64,000 nucleotides of DNA, taken from the NCBI GenBank assembly GCA_036570425.1, contig DATCYF010000011.1, positions 227,131 to 291,130 on the forward strand, in the 5' to 3' direction. Below are positions 7,400 through 16,457 of this stretch, piece by piece; positions within the stretch are counted from its first letter, which is position 1, and each line of letters opens with the position of its first letter. The notes below the pieces were generated by a model, which was given only the letters and a program-made list of their open reading frames with translations, had not been told where the DNA came from and made no database searches. A program made the position numbers and the translations under genes. This DNA is from Rhizorhapis sp036570425 (GTDB lineage: Bacteria > Pseudomonadota > Alphaproteobacteria > Sphingomonadales > Sphingomonadaceae).

Positions 7400-10300
7400 G
7401 TGATCGCAAGTTTGATCGCATTTGCCGTCCGCCAACGCTGGGCAGTCCTCTTCTTCTTCCTCGTCGTCGCCGGCCTTGGCATCTGGCAGCTCACCAAGCT
7501 GCCGATCGACGCAGTACCTGACATCACCAACAAGCAGGTGCAGATCAATACGATCGACCCGCGTCTCTCACCGGTCGAGATCGAGAAGCTCGTCACCTAT
7601 CCGGTGGAAATCTCGCTCGCCGGCATTCCGGGCCTCGAAACGACACGCTCGATCTCGCGCAACGGCTTCAGCCAGGTGACGGCGATCTTCAAGGATTCGA
7701 CCGACCTCTATTTCGCTCGGCAGCAGGTTGGTGAGCGGCTTCGGCAGGCCACCGAAAACCTACCCGATGGCGTCCAACCGCAGATCGGGCCGGTGACGAC
7801 CGGCCTCGGCGAGGTCGTCATGTATACGGTGGGTTATACCAATCCCGACGGCAAGGGCGCGAAGAAGGTAGCGGGCCAGCCGGGCTGGCAGCCCGATGGC
7901 AGCTACCTCACGCCCGAGGGCGACCGGATGGTCGATGAGGTCCAGAAAGCGGGCTACCTGCGCACCGTCCAGGACTGGATCGTCAGTCCACAGCTCAAGG
8001 CTGTCCCAGGTGTGGCAGGCGTCGACTCGATTGGCGGCTATGCGAAAACCTTTGTCGTTGAGCCTGATCCGACCAAACTCGCCAGCTTCGGCATTTCCTA
8101 CAGCGAGCTCGGCGAGGCGCTCGAAAAGGCCAATCTCGCAGTCGGTGCCAATTACTATAATCGGTCAGGGGAAGCCTACCTCGTCCGTGTCGATGCGCGC
8201 GTGCGCACGGTCGAGGAGATCAGGAACGCGGTTGCGGCGACGCGTGGCGGTGTGCCCGTGACCGTCGGCCAAATCGCCAATGTCAGGATCGGGGGTGACC
8301 TGCGCACCGGTGCGGGCAGCATGAACGGCGAAGAGGCCGTGATCGGCACCGTCCTCATGCTCATCGGCGAGAACAGCCGAACTGTGGCGCAAGATGTTTC
8401 GGCTAAGCTCGATCAAGTGTCGAAGACCCTGCCGCCCGGTGTTGAAGTGAAGACCGTGCTTGACCGCGCCAGTCTCGTCAATGCGACCGTGGGCACGGTC
8501 GAACGGAACCTGACCGAAGGCGCTCTGCTGGTCGCGGCATCGCTGTTCCTGCTGCTCGGCAACTGGCGGGCGGCCATCATCGCGGTGCTCGTCATTCCCT
8601 TCTCGTTCTTGATGATGGCGATGGGGATGAACGCGTTTCGCGTCCCCGGCAATCTGATGAGCCTTGGTGCGCTGGACTTCGGTCTGATCGTCGATGGGGC
8701 CGTGATCATCATCGAGAATTGTCTGGCGCGTCTGGCGCATCGCCAAGAGCATGAAGGACGGCTGCTAACGCTCCGAGAACGGCTCGAAGTGACGATGCAT
8801 GCCGCGCAGGAGATGATCAAACCGACGGTGTTCGGTCAGGCGATCATCCTCCTCGCCTTCGCGCCCCTGCTCATGTTCACCGGCGTCGAAGGCAAGACCT
8901 TCTCGCCGATGGCGATCACCATCATGTTGGCGCTCGTTGCCGCCTTCGTCCTCGCGATCACCCTTGTTCCGGCGCTGGTTGCCCTCCTGATCCGCGGCCA
9001 TGTGGCCGAGAAGGAAGTGTGGCTCATCCGCAAGAGCAAGGATCGCTACCTGCCACTGCTCGATAAGGCGATCGCACGGCCGTGGCCGTTCATCCTCGGA
9101 GGCCTCGCCTTTTTCCTGGCGGCGGTTCCGGTATTCGGACTGCTCGGCTCGGAGTTCATTCCGCAGCTCGATGAGAAGAACCTCGCGCTCGCCTCGACCC
9201 GCGTGCCGTCCGTCAGTCTGGAACAGTCCCTGGTAATGCAGCGCAAGGTCGAGGAGGCAGTCAAGAAACTCCCCGAAGTGGAGCTGATGTTCTCCAAGAC
9301 GGGTACCGCCGAGGTCGCCACCGATCCGATGCCGCCAAACATTTCGGACGGCTTCGTTATCCTGAAGCCGCAAGATCAATGGCCGGCGGGCGTCGAGACC
9401 AAAGCCGATGTGATCGAAAAGATCGAAAAGGTTGCGGGCGGCCAGCTCGGGCAGCTTTATGAAGTCAGCCAACCCATCGAACTGCGCTTCAACGAACTGA
9501 TCGCCGGCGTTCGTGGCGATGTGGCCATCAAACTCTACGGCGACGATCTCGACAAGATGTCGCAGGCAGCCAACGAGATGGTGCGCATACTCCAGTCGAT
9601 ACCAGGGGCCGGGAGCGTCAAGGCTGACCAGGTCGGTGGTGCCCCAACACTCGACGTCAAGCTCGATCGGGCGCTAATCGCGCGCTACGGCCTGACTGTG
9701 CAGGAGGTCGCCGATACCGTCGCGGCGGCACTCGGCGGCCGTGAATCGGGGCTGGTTTACGAAGGTGACCGGCGCTTCGATGTCACGGTCCGCGTGCCCG
9801 AGGCGACGCGGGTCAATCTCGACGACATCCGTTCGCTCCCCGTTCTGTTGCCGGAAGAGGCAGGGGCTACACGGCGACAAATCCCTCTCGCTCAGGTGGC
9901 CCAGATCCGGCTCACGGAAGGACTGAACCAGATCTCACGCGAGAACGGCAAGCGCCGTGTTGTGGTCCAGGTCAATCTGGAAGGCCGCGATGCCGGATCC
10001 TTTGTACAGGAGGCGCAGGCCAAGATCGCGCAGGTAAAACTGCCGGCCGGCTATTACCTGGAATGGGGCGGTCAATTCGAAAGCTTGCAAGCTGCCTCGA
10101 AACGACTGTCGATCGTTGTGCCTCTGTGCTTCGCGGGCATCTTCGTGCTTCTCTATATGGCGTTGGGTGGGTTCGGACGGGCCACCGCCGTATTTTTGGC
10201 CGTGCCTCTCGGACTTGCGGGCGGCGTATTCACGCTTGCCATGACCGGCATCAACTTCTCCGTCTCGGCAGCGGTCGGCTTCATCTGCCTCGCAGGTGTT

Positions 10301-10645
10301 GCGGTTCTGAACGGCCTCGTGGTGATGAGCGCCATCCGCGAGCGGATGGAAAATGGCCTGCCGCTGGCCGAGGCCATCCGCGAGGGCATGGCCGAGAAGA
10401 TGCGCGCCGTGGTGATGACCGGTTTCGTACCCGCGATCGGCTTCGTACCGATGGCGCTGGCGCACGGCACAGGCGCCGAAGTTCAGAAGCCGCTCGCAAC
10501 TGTCGTGATCGGCGGCCTCATCGCCGCCACCATTCTCACGCTGCTCGTGCTGCCTGCCATCGCCAAGGTTGTCCTCGGCGCAAGTGAGAAACGGAGCCGC
10601 AAGCGCGATGACAGCACCGAGCCAACGGCGCCCGAAGCAGGTTGA
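7400..10645 (+). CDS. czcA: CzcA-type heavy-metal RND efflux pump
   Basis: This 1081-residue proton-driven RND transporter has 12 expected membrane spans and two large periplasmic loops. The start is a GTG at 7400, just after czcB. The fourth transmembrane segment carries the divalent-metal HME-RND signature DFGLIVDGAVIIIEN (about residues 426-440), including the acidic residues needed for proton coupling in CzcA. This differs from the CusA signature for Cu/Ag. It exports divalent cations such as Co, Zn or Cd from periplasm or cytoplasm. A second CzcA lies at 22526-25741 on the other strand. Confidence 0.95.
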   Translation: MIASLIAFAVRQRWAVLFFFLVVAGLGIWQLTKLPIDAVPDITNKQVQINTIDPRLSPVEIEKLVTYPVEISLAGIPGLETTRSISRNGFSQVTAIFKDSTDLYFARQQVGERLRQATENLPDGVQPQIGPVTTGLGEVVMYTVGYTNPDGKGAKKVAGQPGWQPDGSYLTPEGDRMVDEVQKAGYLRTVQDWIVSPQLKAVPGVAGVDSIGGYAKTFVVEPDPTKLASFGISYSELGEALEKANLAVGANYYNRSGEAYLVRVDARVRTVEEIRNAVAATRGGVPVTVGQIANVRIGGDLRTGAGSMNGEEAVIGTVLMLIGENSRTVAQDVSAKLDQVSKTLPPGVEVKTVLDRASLVNATVGTVERNLTEGALLVAASLFLLLGNWRAAIIAVLVIPFSFLMMAMGMNAFRVPGNLMSLGALDFGLIVDGAVIIIENCLARLAHRQEHEGRLLTLRERLEVTMHAAQEMIKPTVFGQAIILLAFAPLLMFTGVEGKTFSPMAITIMLALVAAFVLAITLVPALVALLIRGHVAEKEVWLIRKSKDRYLPLLDKAIARPWPFILGGLAFFLAAVPVFGLLGSEFIPQLDEKNLALASTRVPSVSLEQSLVMQRKVEEAVKKLPEVELMFSKTGTAEVATDPMPPNISDGFVILKPQDQWPAGVETKADVIEKIEKVAGGQLGQLYEVSQPIELRFNELIAGVRGDVAIKLYGDDLDKMSQAANEMVRILQSIPGAGSVKADQVGGAPTLDVKLDRALIARYGLTVQEVADTVAAALGGRESGLVYEGDRRFDVTVRVPEATRVNLDDIRSLPVLLPEEAGATRRQIPLAQVAQIRLTEGLNQISRENGKRRVVVQVNLEGRDAGSFVQEAQAKIAQVKLPAGYYLEWGGQFESLQAASKRLSIVVPLCFAGIFVLLYMALGGFGRATAVFLAVPLGLAGGVFTLAMTGINFSVSAAVGFICLAGVAVLNGLVVMSAIRERMENGLPLAEAIREGMAEKMRAVVMTGFVPAIGFVPMALAHGTGAEVQKPLATVVIGGLIAATILTLLVLPAIAKVVLGASEKRSRKRDDSTEPTAPEAG

Positions 10646-10656
10646 AGGAGAAGATC

Positions 10657-11001
10657 ATGATCAAAGCAATAAAGCTGCTGCGGATCTACACGGACGAGGA
10701 TGCCTATCTCGGCGATCGCAGGGTATTTGAGGTCATTGCTTCCCGCGCGCGGGACACGGGCCTGGCAGGCATCACGGTTCTTGAAGCCCGGTTGGGGTTC
10801 GGCAGATCGGCACACATCCACCAACGCCGCATTTTCGAGAATGGCCGTGCCCTCGTTATCGAGATTGTCGACGACGAAGCCAAGTTGAGAAGCTTCGTCA
10901 CATCGCTCGATGACATCCCGGACGTCGGGCTTGTCACCCTGGAAGCCGTGGAAATTCTCGGCGGAAAGGCCGAGCAGGCCCCTCCAGGGAAGAACGTATG
11001 A
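10657..11001 (+). CDS. DUF190 (PII/CutA-like) protein
   Basis: This 114-residue protein matches the DUF190 family: MIKAIKLLRIYTDEDAY at the N-terminus, then a VFEVIASRARDTGLAGITVLEA segment and the AHIHQRRIFE loop. The family has a ferredoxin-like fold related to PII and CutA1 and is often coded beside ion transporters. The ATG at 10657 has a GAAGGAG site; an in-frame TTG at 10642 overlaps czcA. Position within the czc operon suggests a metal-efflux accessory or sensing role, which is inferred. Confidence 0.8.
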   Translation: MIKAIKLLRIYTDEDAYLGDRRVFEVIASRARDTGLAGITVLEARLGFGRSAHIHQRRIFENGRALVIEIVDDEAKLRSFVTSLDDIPDVGLVTLEAVEILGGKAEQAPPGKNV

Positions 11002-11133
11002 CGAGCGTCCGAAACCGGCTCGAACGGCTTGATGCCGCGAGTTCCGCGCATGACAGGCAGCACTACGCCCGAGAGTCTGATGTGTCCGTCCACGAGGTGC
11101 CGGCAGCCTTCGGCGCTCATCGGATGACCAGAT

Positions 11134-11604
11134 ATGTTTACGGTAGAAAACTCGATCCTATTGCCCGCGCCTCTGGCGCGGGTCTGGCGGCTGGTTTTCG
11201 ATGTGAATCGCTATCGCGACTGGCATCCAGACATAGGTCTCGAGAGCGACCCGAACGATCCGAAGAAGCTTATCTATACCTATTGGCGCCCAGGCTGGGC
11301 GGATCCCATCATTTCGGTCGAGGGTTCCATCGTTCGCCTCAAACGACCGTCCGAATTCGCCTGGCGCGTCGGCATCAGATGGCTGTTCGAGATCGAGGAA
11401 GGATTTCATCTGGAGAAGGCGCCGCAAGGCACCCGGCTCACGCATCGGCTGTCCTGTTCGGGAATCGGCTCATGGTTCGGATTTCTTCTCATGAAGCCAT
11501 TCTTGCGTCGACGGCTTGCCGGGACCGATGGCTCGTTGGAGCGCTATCTTCGGCGGGGCACAGTAATATCGCGCTATTCGCACCGAAACCCCCGCCATCA
11601 TTAG
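11134..11604 (+). CDS. SRPBCC (START-like) protein, copy 1
   Basis: This 156-residue protein shows the SRPBCC layout: an N-terminal beta-strand (VENSILLPAPLARVW), the helix motif DVNRYRDWHPDI, a curved sheet with the strand FHLEKAPQGTRLTHRL, and a long C-terminal helix (LMKPFLRRRLAGTDGSLERYL). The fold binds hydrophobic ligands or lipids, and no catalytic residue is evident. It is one of three such genes in the czc cluster (with 15906-16457 and 17763-18245). The region 11002-11133 before it shows no recognisable gene. Role in metal resistance is unknown. Confidence 0.75.
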   Translation: MFTVENSILLPAPLARVWRLVFDVNRYRDWHPDIGLESDPNDPKKLIYTYWRPGWADPIISVEGSIVRLKRPSEFAWRVGIRWLFEIEEGFHLEKAPQGTRLTHRLSCSGIGSWFGFLLMKPFLRRRLAGTDGSLERYLRRGTVISRYSHRNPRHH

Positions 11605-11704
11605 GCGGTGCGCTATCCTGCCGAAAATCGACCGCCTTCCAGACACGGGCCCTGTTCCGCTCACACGGACCAACGTTCTGTCGATTCCGCCAATACTGGC
11701 GTCA

Positions 11705-11737
11705 TGAGGTGCGGGCGTTCGACGCGCCCGCACCTCA
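11705..11737 (+). terminator. Strong hairpin before the P1B-4 ATPase gene
   Basis: Perfect 13-bp arms TGAGGTGCGGGCG (11705-11717) and CGCCCGCACCTCA (11725-11737) enclose a 7-base loop. No T-run follows. It lies in the 205-base gap between the SRPBCC gene and the ATPase gene and could end or attenuate transcription. Confidence 0.6.
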
Positions 11738-11809
11738 CCATCAACGAGCGGATATCGCTCCGCCGCATGAGTTCCCCATGGGCGCGCCGACAGGAAGAGG
11801 GGAGCGGCG

Positions 11810-14299
11810 ATGAAAGACCAGGTGCGCCTCGACATTCCGCTCCTCCTTCCGGATGTCCGCGATGAGGCTGATCGCTGCGTAGCCCGACTTACCACTGAGT
11901 TGCGAGGGCGGGAGGGCGTTCAGGACGCGCACGTCGTCGCCGCCCGGGGTGACAGGCCCGCACAACTGTGCATCCATTATGACCCGGATAGCCTGTCTCT
12001 CGAGCGCGTTCGCGAAATCGCCAGAGGCGCCGGCACGGCGCTCACCGAAAAATATCAGCATATCCATTGGACGGTTGAAGGACTGACCCACACCCGCAAG
12101 GCACGCACGGTCGCCGACCGGCTTCGACATTTGCCGGGAGTTATCGAAGCCGAGGCCAGCGCCGCCGGGACTGTTCGCGTTGAATTCAGCAGATCCGAAA
12201 CAACCGAAGCGGATATCAGTAAGGCCTTGGCCGACATAGGCGTGCAGCACCGGCCAGCACCGGGCATGCCCGAAGCCGTGGCCGCAAAGCCTCATAGACA
12301 TGATCATGCCGAGCACGATCATGGGGAAGGGAAGCATGAGCATGCCCATGGCGGCCTCTTTGGACCCAATACAGAACTGATTTTTTCGTTGATTTGCGGC
12401 GGAGCGCTCGCAACCGGATTTGCGATCGAAAAATTGACCGCGACCCCTTCGTGGATTCCGCTCGTCTGCTATCTCGTCGCTTATCTGTTCGGCGGCTGGT
12501 TCACGCTGGGCGAGGCCATCGAGAATCTGCGGCTGAAACGCTTCGAAATCGACACGTTGATGCTCGTCGCGGCGGCCGGTGCCGGCGCTTTGGGTGCCTG
12601 GGCCGAAGGCGCGCTCCTCTTGTTCCTGTTCAGCCTGGGGCACGCGCTCGAACATTATGCCATGGGCAGGGCCAAGCGCGCGATCGAGGCTTTGGCCGAA
12701 CTGGCCCCGCGCACGGCTATGGTGCGGCGCGGCGATGGCGAACTGAGCGAGGTTCCTGTCGAGGAACTCGTCATCGGCGATATTGTGGTCGTGAAGCCCA
12801 ATGAACGGCTGGCGGCCGATGGGTTCGTGGTGGCCGGACGGTCAAGCGTCAATCAGGCGCCCGTGACGGGCGAAAGCGTGCCCGTTGACAAAGAGCCAGT
12901 GCCGGACCGCGCGCATGCCGCAGCCCAGCCGGACAAGGTGCCCGCGCAAAACCGCGTCTTCGCGGGCACAATCAACGGTCCAGGCGCGATTGAGATCGCG
13001 GTGACGCGCCTTGCCGCCGACACCACGCTCGCCAAGGTCGTCAAGATGGTGAGCGAAGCGGAGACCCAGAAATCGCCCACCCAGCGCTTCACCGACCGCT
13101 TCGAGCGGTTGTTCGTGCCCTCGGTGCTCGCATTGGTGGTCGTGCTGCTGTTCGCCTGGGTCGTCATCGATGAACCCTTCCGTGACAGCTTTTATCGCGC
13201 GATGGCCGTGCTCGTTGCGGCCAGTCCCTGCGCGCTCGCCATTGCAACGCCGAGCGCCGTTTTGTCAGGCGTGGCACGCGCGGCACGCGGGGGCGTGTTG
13301 ATCAAGGGCGGCGGGCCGCTCGAGATGCTCGGCTCGCTGGATGCTCTGGCGTTCGACAAGACCGGCACGCTCACCGAGGGGCGGCCTCGCATCACCGACG
13401 TCTTACCGGCGATCGGCGTCGATGTAGCCGAGCTCATGACGATTGCGGTGGCCGTCGAAAGACTCAGCGATCATCCGCTGGCCGAAGCCATTGCGCGGGA
13501 TGGTGTGCGTTTCCTCAATGGTCGACCGGTTCCGGCTGCAGCAGATCTCGCCAGCCTCACAGGCCGCGGCGTTGAGGCGCGTGTCAATGGAGAGACGGTG
13601 CTGATCGGCAAAGCAGAAATGTTCGGCCGGGACGGCTTCGCCCCGCTCTCAGAAGAGACGGCGCAGACAATCGAGCGCCTGCGCGAGCAGGGGCGCACAA
13701 CGATGGCCGTGCGCAGCGGCGACCGCGACCTCGGCGCGATCGGCCTCATGGACACGCCCCGCGCAGCGGCAAGGGAAGCCATAGCGCGGCTCAAAGCGCT
13801 CGGAATCCGGCGCATGATCATGATCTCGGGCGACAATCAGCGAGTCGCAACCGCGGTCGCGGCCGACGTCGGCATCGACGAAGCCTGGGGCGACCTGATG
13901 CCCGAGGACAAGGTCGAGGCGATCAAAAAGCTTCGCGCCGAAACCCCCGTCGCAATGGTCGGCGACGGCGTCAACGACGCGCCGGCCATGGCCAATGCGA
14001 CGGTCGGCATCGCCATGGGCGCAGTAGGCTCAGATGTCGCGCTGGAGACCGCCGATGTTGCGTTGATGGCCGACGATCTCGCGCACTTGCCGTTCGCCGT
14101 TGGCCTCAGCCGCAGCACCCGCTGGATCATTCGGCAAAATTTGGTCGTTAGCCTGGGCGTGGTCGCGCTGCTGGTGCCGGCGACGATCATGGGTCTCGGT
14201 ATAGGCCCGGCGGTCATGGCGCATGAGGGCTCAACCCTGCTTGTCGTGTTCAACGCACTCCGGTTGCTGGCCTATCGGGACAATGGAGATGGGCGATGA
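11810..14299 (+). CDS. P1B-4-type metal ATPase (CzcP/CoaT-like)
   Basis: This 829-residue P-type ATPase has TGES near residue 351, SPC (SPCALAIATP) near 470, DKTGT near 516, the HP motif (SDHPLAEA) near 553 and HEGSTLLVVFNALRLL at the C-terminus. SPC instead of CPC and the HEGSTLLV tail mark subgroup P1B-4 (Co, Zn, Cd or Ni efflux, as in CzcP). The N-terminus seems to hold two ferredoxin-like domains that lack the CxxC metal site, then a His-rich linker (about residues 160-182). It overlaps the next TolC-type gene by ATGA. Export across the inner membrane would feed CzcCBA. Confidence 0.88.
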   Translation: MKDQVRLDIPLLLPDVRDEADRCVARLTTELRGREGVQDAHVVAARGDRPAQLCIHYDPDSLSLERVREIARGAGTALTEKYQHIHWTVEGLTHTRKARTVADRLRHLPGVIEAEASAAGTVRVEFSRSETTEADISKALADIGVQHRPAPGMPEAVAAKPHRHDHAEHDHGEGKHEHAHGGLFGPNTELIFSLICGGALATGFAIEKLTATPSWIPLVCYLVAYLFGGWFTLGEAIENLRLKRFEIDTLMLVAAAGAGALGAWAEGALLLFLFSLGHALEHYAMGRAKRAIEALAELAPRTAMVRRGDGELSEVPVEELVIGDIVVVKPNERLAADGFVVAGRSSVNQAPVTGESVPVDKEPVPDRAHAAAQPDKVPAQNRVFAGTINGPGAIEIAVTRLAADTTLAKVVKMVSEAETQKSPTQRFTDRFERLFVPSVLALVVVLLFAWVVIDEPFRDSFYRAMAVLVAASPCALAIATPSAVLSGVARAARGGVLIKGGGPLEMLGSLDALAFDKTGTLTEGRPRITDVLPAIGVDVAELMTIAVAVERLSDHPLAEAIARDGVRFLNGRPVPAAADLASLTGRGVEARVNGETVLIGKAEMFGRDGFAPLSEETAQTIERLREQGRTTMAVRSGDRDLGAIGLMDTPRAAAREAIARLKALGIRRMIMISGDNQRVATAVAADVGIDEAWGDLMPEDKVEAIKKLRAETPVAMVGDGVNDAPAMANATVGIAMGAVGSDVALETADVALMADDLAHLPFAVGLSRSTRWIIRQNLVVSLGVVALLVPATIMGLGIGPAVMAHEGSTLLVVFNALRLLAYRDNGDGR

Positions 14300-15807
14300 G
14301 CAAGGGCTTCCTGAAATGGAGTTTCGTCGCATTTCCCCTGGTCGCCGCCGGCCCTGCTCATGGCGAAACCCTGCGGCAAGCGCTCATCTATGCCTATCGC
14401 ACCAACCCGAGCCTGACCGCAGCCAGGGCCGGCCTGCGTGCCACCGATGAAGGCGTGCCCATCGCCAAGGCGGCGGCTCGCCCAACACTGAGCGCGACCG
14501 CCGACTATCAGGAATTTGTCCTACGATCCGCCAATAGCTTTTCCGCTCCCTTGCGCGCCGCGAATGCGAACGCCAACCTGTCATTTCCCCTCTATCAAGG
14601 CGGCCGCGTGAAGAACTCCATCCGAGCCGCCGATGCGCGCGTCGAATCCGGGCGGGCAAACTTGCGCTTCACAGAGGCCGATGTCTTCACGGCGATCGTC
14701 TCGGTCTACATGGACGTCATGCGGGATGCTGCGATTGTCGAACTCAACCGCCGCAATGTCGCTGTCCTCGAGACGAACCTCCAGGCTTCCCGCGACCGGT
14801 TCGAGGTGGGTGACCTGACCCGCACCGATGTCGCTCAATCCGAAGCGCGTCTCGCTGTGGCGCAAGGGCAGTTGGAGACGGCGCTGGCGCAGCTGGATAC
14901 CAGCCTGGAGAATTATCTTCGCTTCGTCGGTCTGCCCGCGCGCAATCTCGAGCAGCCACCGGCATTGCCAGGGTTGCCCAGGTCACCCGCCGAAGCGGTC
15001 GCGATCGCTATCGAGAGCAATCCTCAGCTTCTCGCGGCCAGCGCCGATGCGAAGGCCGCGCGCTACGACGTCCGCGTCGCCGCGGCGTCTCGCCTTCCCA
15101 GGCTCTCGGCCGTGGCCAGCAGTGGTTACAACAACTATCTGGGTTCGCTCACTAGCAGCCTTCCCGGGCGCGTATTCCAGCAGGCGCAGACCACCGCAAC
15201 CATCGGACTTTCGGCAACAATTCCGCTCTATCAGGGCGGCCTGCCAGCAGCCGAAGTTCGACGCGCCACCGCCCTTGAGAGCCAGGCGCTCGAGCAAACC
15301 ATATTCGTCGAACGCCGTGTCGTCGCGGAAGCGCGGGCGGCCTATTCGCGCTATCAGGCGACGCAGGCCGTGATCCAGTCGTCCAAAGCCGCAATCGCTG
15401 CCAATGAGCTCGCCCTTGAAGGCGTCCGCGCCGAGAATAGCGTCGGCACGCGTAATGTCCTTGATGTGCTCAATGCCGAGCAGGAGCTTCTCAACAGCCG
15501 CGTGCAGCTCGTGACCGCCGAGCGCGACGCCTATGTCGCCGGTTTCACGCTGCTCGCGGCCATGGGCCGGGCCGAGGCGCGCGATCTCGATCTTTTCGGC
15601 GGCACGCTGTTCGAGCCGGGCTTCAGCCGCAAGGCGATGCCTGGACCGGTGTCTCCCAGGATCGATTCCGCCCCTGCTCCCGGCGCGAGAATAGAGTTTA
15701 CGCCCGCGCCGGCCGAACAGCATCTCGACTACACCGCACGATCACCTGCTATCTACCGAGCAATGGACGAAGCGCCCTCACCAGACGAAGGGGCCAGCAA
15801 ACCATGA
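14296..15807 (+). CDS. TolC-family outer-membrane channel
   Basis: This 503-residue protein has a signal peptide (cut near GPAHGE, about residue 24) and two outer-membrane-efflux halves: ETLRQALIYAYRTNPSL at the start, SFPLYQGGRV and ATIPLYQGG in each half, and NSVGTRNVLDVLNAEQELL in the last helix. These YQGG and GTR-DVLNA signatures are those of classical TolC (type I secretion/RND partner) rather than of CzcC. It is translationally coupled to the P1B-4 ATPase, an unusual partner since P-type pumps do not need an outer-membrane channel. A Pro-rich C-terminal extension of about 60 residues follows the TolC core. Confidence 0.88.
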   Translation: MSKGFLKWSFVAFPLVAAGPAHGETLRQALIYAYRTNPSLTAARAGLRATDEGVPIAKAAARPTLSATADYQEFVLRSANSFSAPLRAANANANLSFPLYQGGRVKNSIRAADARVESGRANLRFTEADVFTAIVSVYMDVMRDAAIVELNRRNVAVLETNLQASRDRFEVGDLTRTDVAQSEARLAVAQGQLETALAQLDTSLENYLRFVGLPARNLEQPPALPGLPRSPAEAVAIAIESNPQLLAASADAKAARYDVRVAAASRLPRLSAVASSGYNNYLGSLTSSLPGRVFQQAQTTATIGLSATIPLYQGGLPAAEVRRATALESQALEQTIFVERRVVAEARAAYSRYQATQAVIQSSKAAIAANELALEGVRAENSVGTRNVLDVLNAEQELLNSRVQLVTAERDAYVAGFTLLAAMGRAEARDLDLFGGTLFEPGFSRKAMPGPVSPRIDSAPAPGARIEFTPAPAEQHLDYTARSPAIYRAMDEAPSPDEGASKP

Positions 15808-15905
15808 AGCGCGCTTCTGCATCCGTCGGAGCACGCTCCGAAGTGCGGGAGAAGACGGCGAGGCCTGGCCAGCGCTCCGTACCAGTCTTGAGCGGGAGCA
15901 AGGAT

Positions 15906-16457
15906 ATGGAAGTCCACACCAGAACGCGGATCGCCTGCAGCGCCCTCCATCTTTGGATCGTTCTTCGCCGCGTGGAATGGATCGAGCGCTGGAATCCTTA
16001 CGTCATCGTCAGACGTCGCATGTCCAACCCAAATGCCATTCGATATTATTTCACAAATAATCCGCGCTCCGCAGTGCGCGCGATGTTCAACGGGACCCTG
16101 GCGATCGACGACCCAGGCATGACCGTCACTATAGAATTTGGAACACGGAACCATTTCCGGTTTACCGAGACCCTGAGCATTGAGCGAACGTCGGACCGAC
16201 AATGGCTTCGCCATGATCTCACTGGCGAAGGCCTCGGCGTCAAGTTGATGGGCCGGATACTGGCGCGTCGGATCAGGCCGACGATGCTGCATGCCAATAC
16301 CATGCTCGATGAGTTCATGACGTCATTGCAAACGCCGGTCGAACGACAAGTCAGCCGCAATGTTCACATGCAACGGGCGCGCTTCGGTTCGACGAGCCAA
16401 ATGAAAATGTGCGCCAACGATCCGCGAATGAGAGACGATCCGTGTCCGAAAGCGTAG
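15906..16457 (+). CDS. SRPBCC-like protein, copy 2 (divergent)
   Basis: This 183-residue protein has the helix motif VEWIERWNPYVIVRRR, which parallels DWHPDI and RWNPFI of the other two SRPBCC copies here. A sheet region follows, then a long terminal helix (MGRILARRIRPTMLHANTML). The ATG at 15906 has an AAGGAT site; an in-frame ATG at 15804 overlaps the TolC gene but adds a low-complexity N-terminus. The C-terminal tail (about 40 residues) overlaps the start of czcD. Assignment rests mainly on shared layout and position, so it is less secure than for copies 1 and 3. Confidence 0.55.
   Translation: MEVHTRTRIACSALHLWIVLRRVEWIERWNPYVIVRRRMSNPNAIRYYFTNNPRSAVRAMFNGTLAIDDPGMTVTIEFGTRNHFRFTETLSIERTSDRQWLRHDLTGEGLGVKLMGRILARRIRPTMLHANTMLDEFMTSLQTPVERQVSRNVHMQRARFGSTSQMKMCANDPRMRDDPCPKA

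Noticed and set aside
10998..11813. Plus-strand frame of 271 codons overlapping DUF190 and SRPBCC
   Set aside because: Overlaps the well-supported SRPBCC frame; Arg/Ser-rich translation with no domain.
13200..13240. SPC in place of CPC as a damaged ion-path motif
   Set aside because: SPC together with the HEGSTLLV tail defines subgroup P1B-4; the protein is intact.
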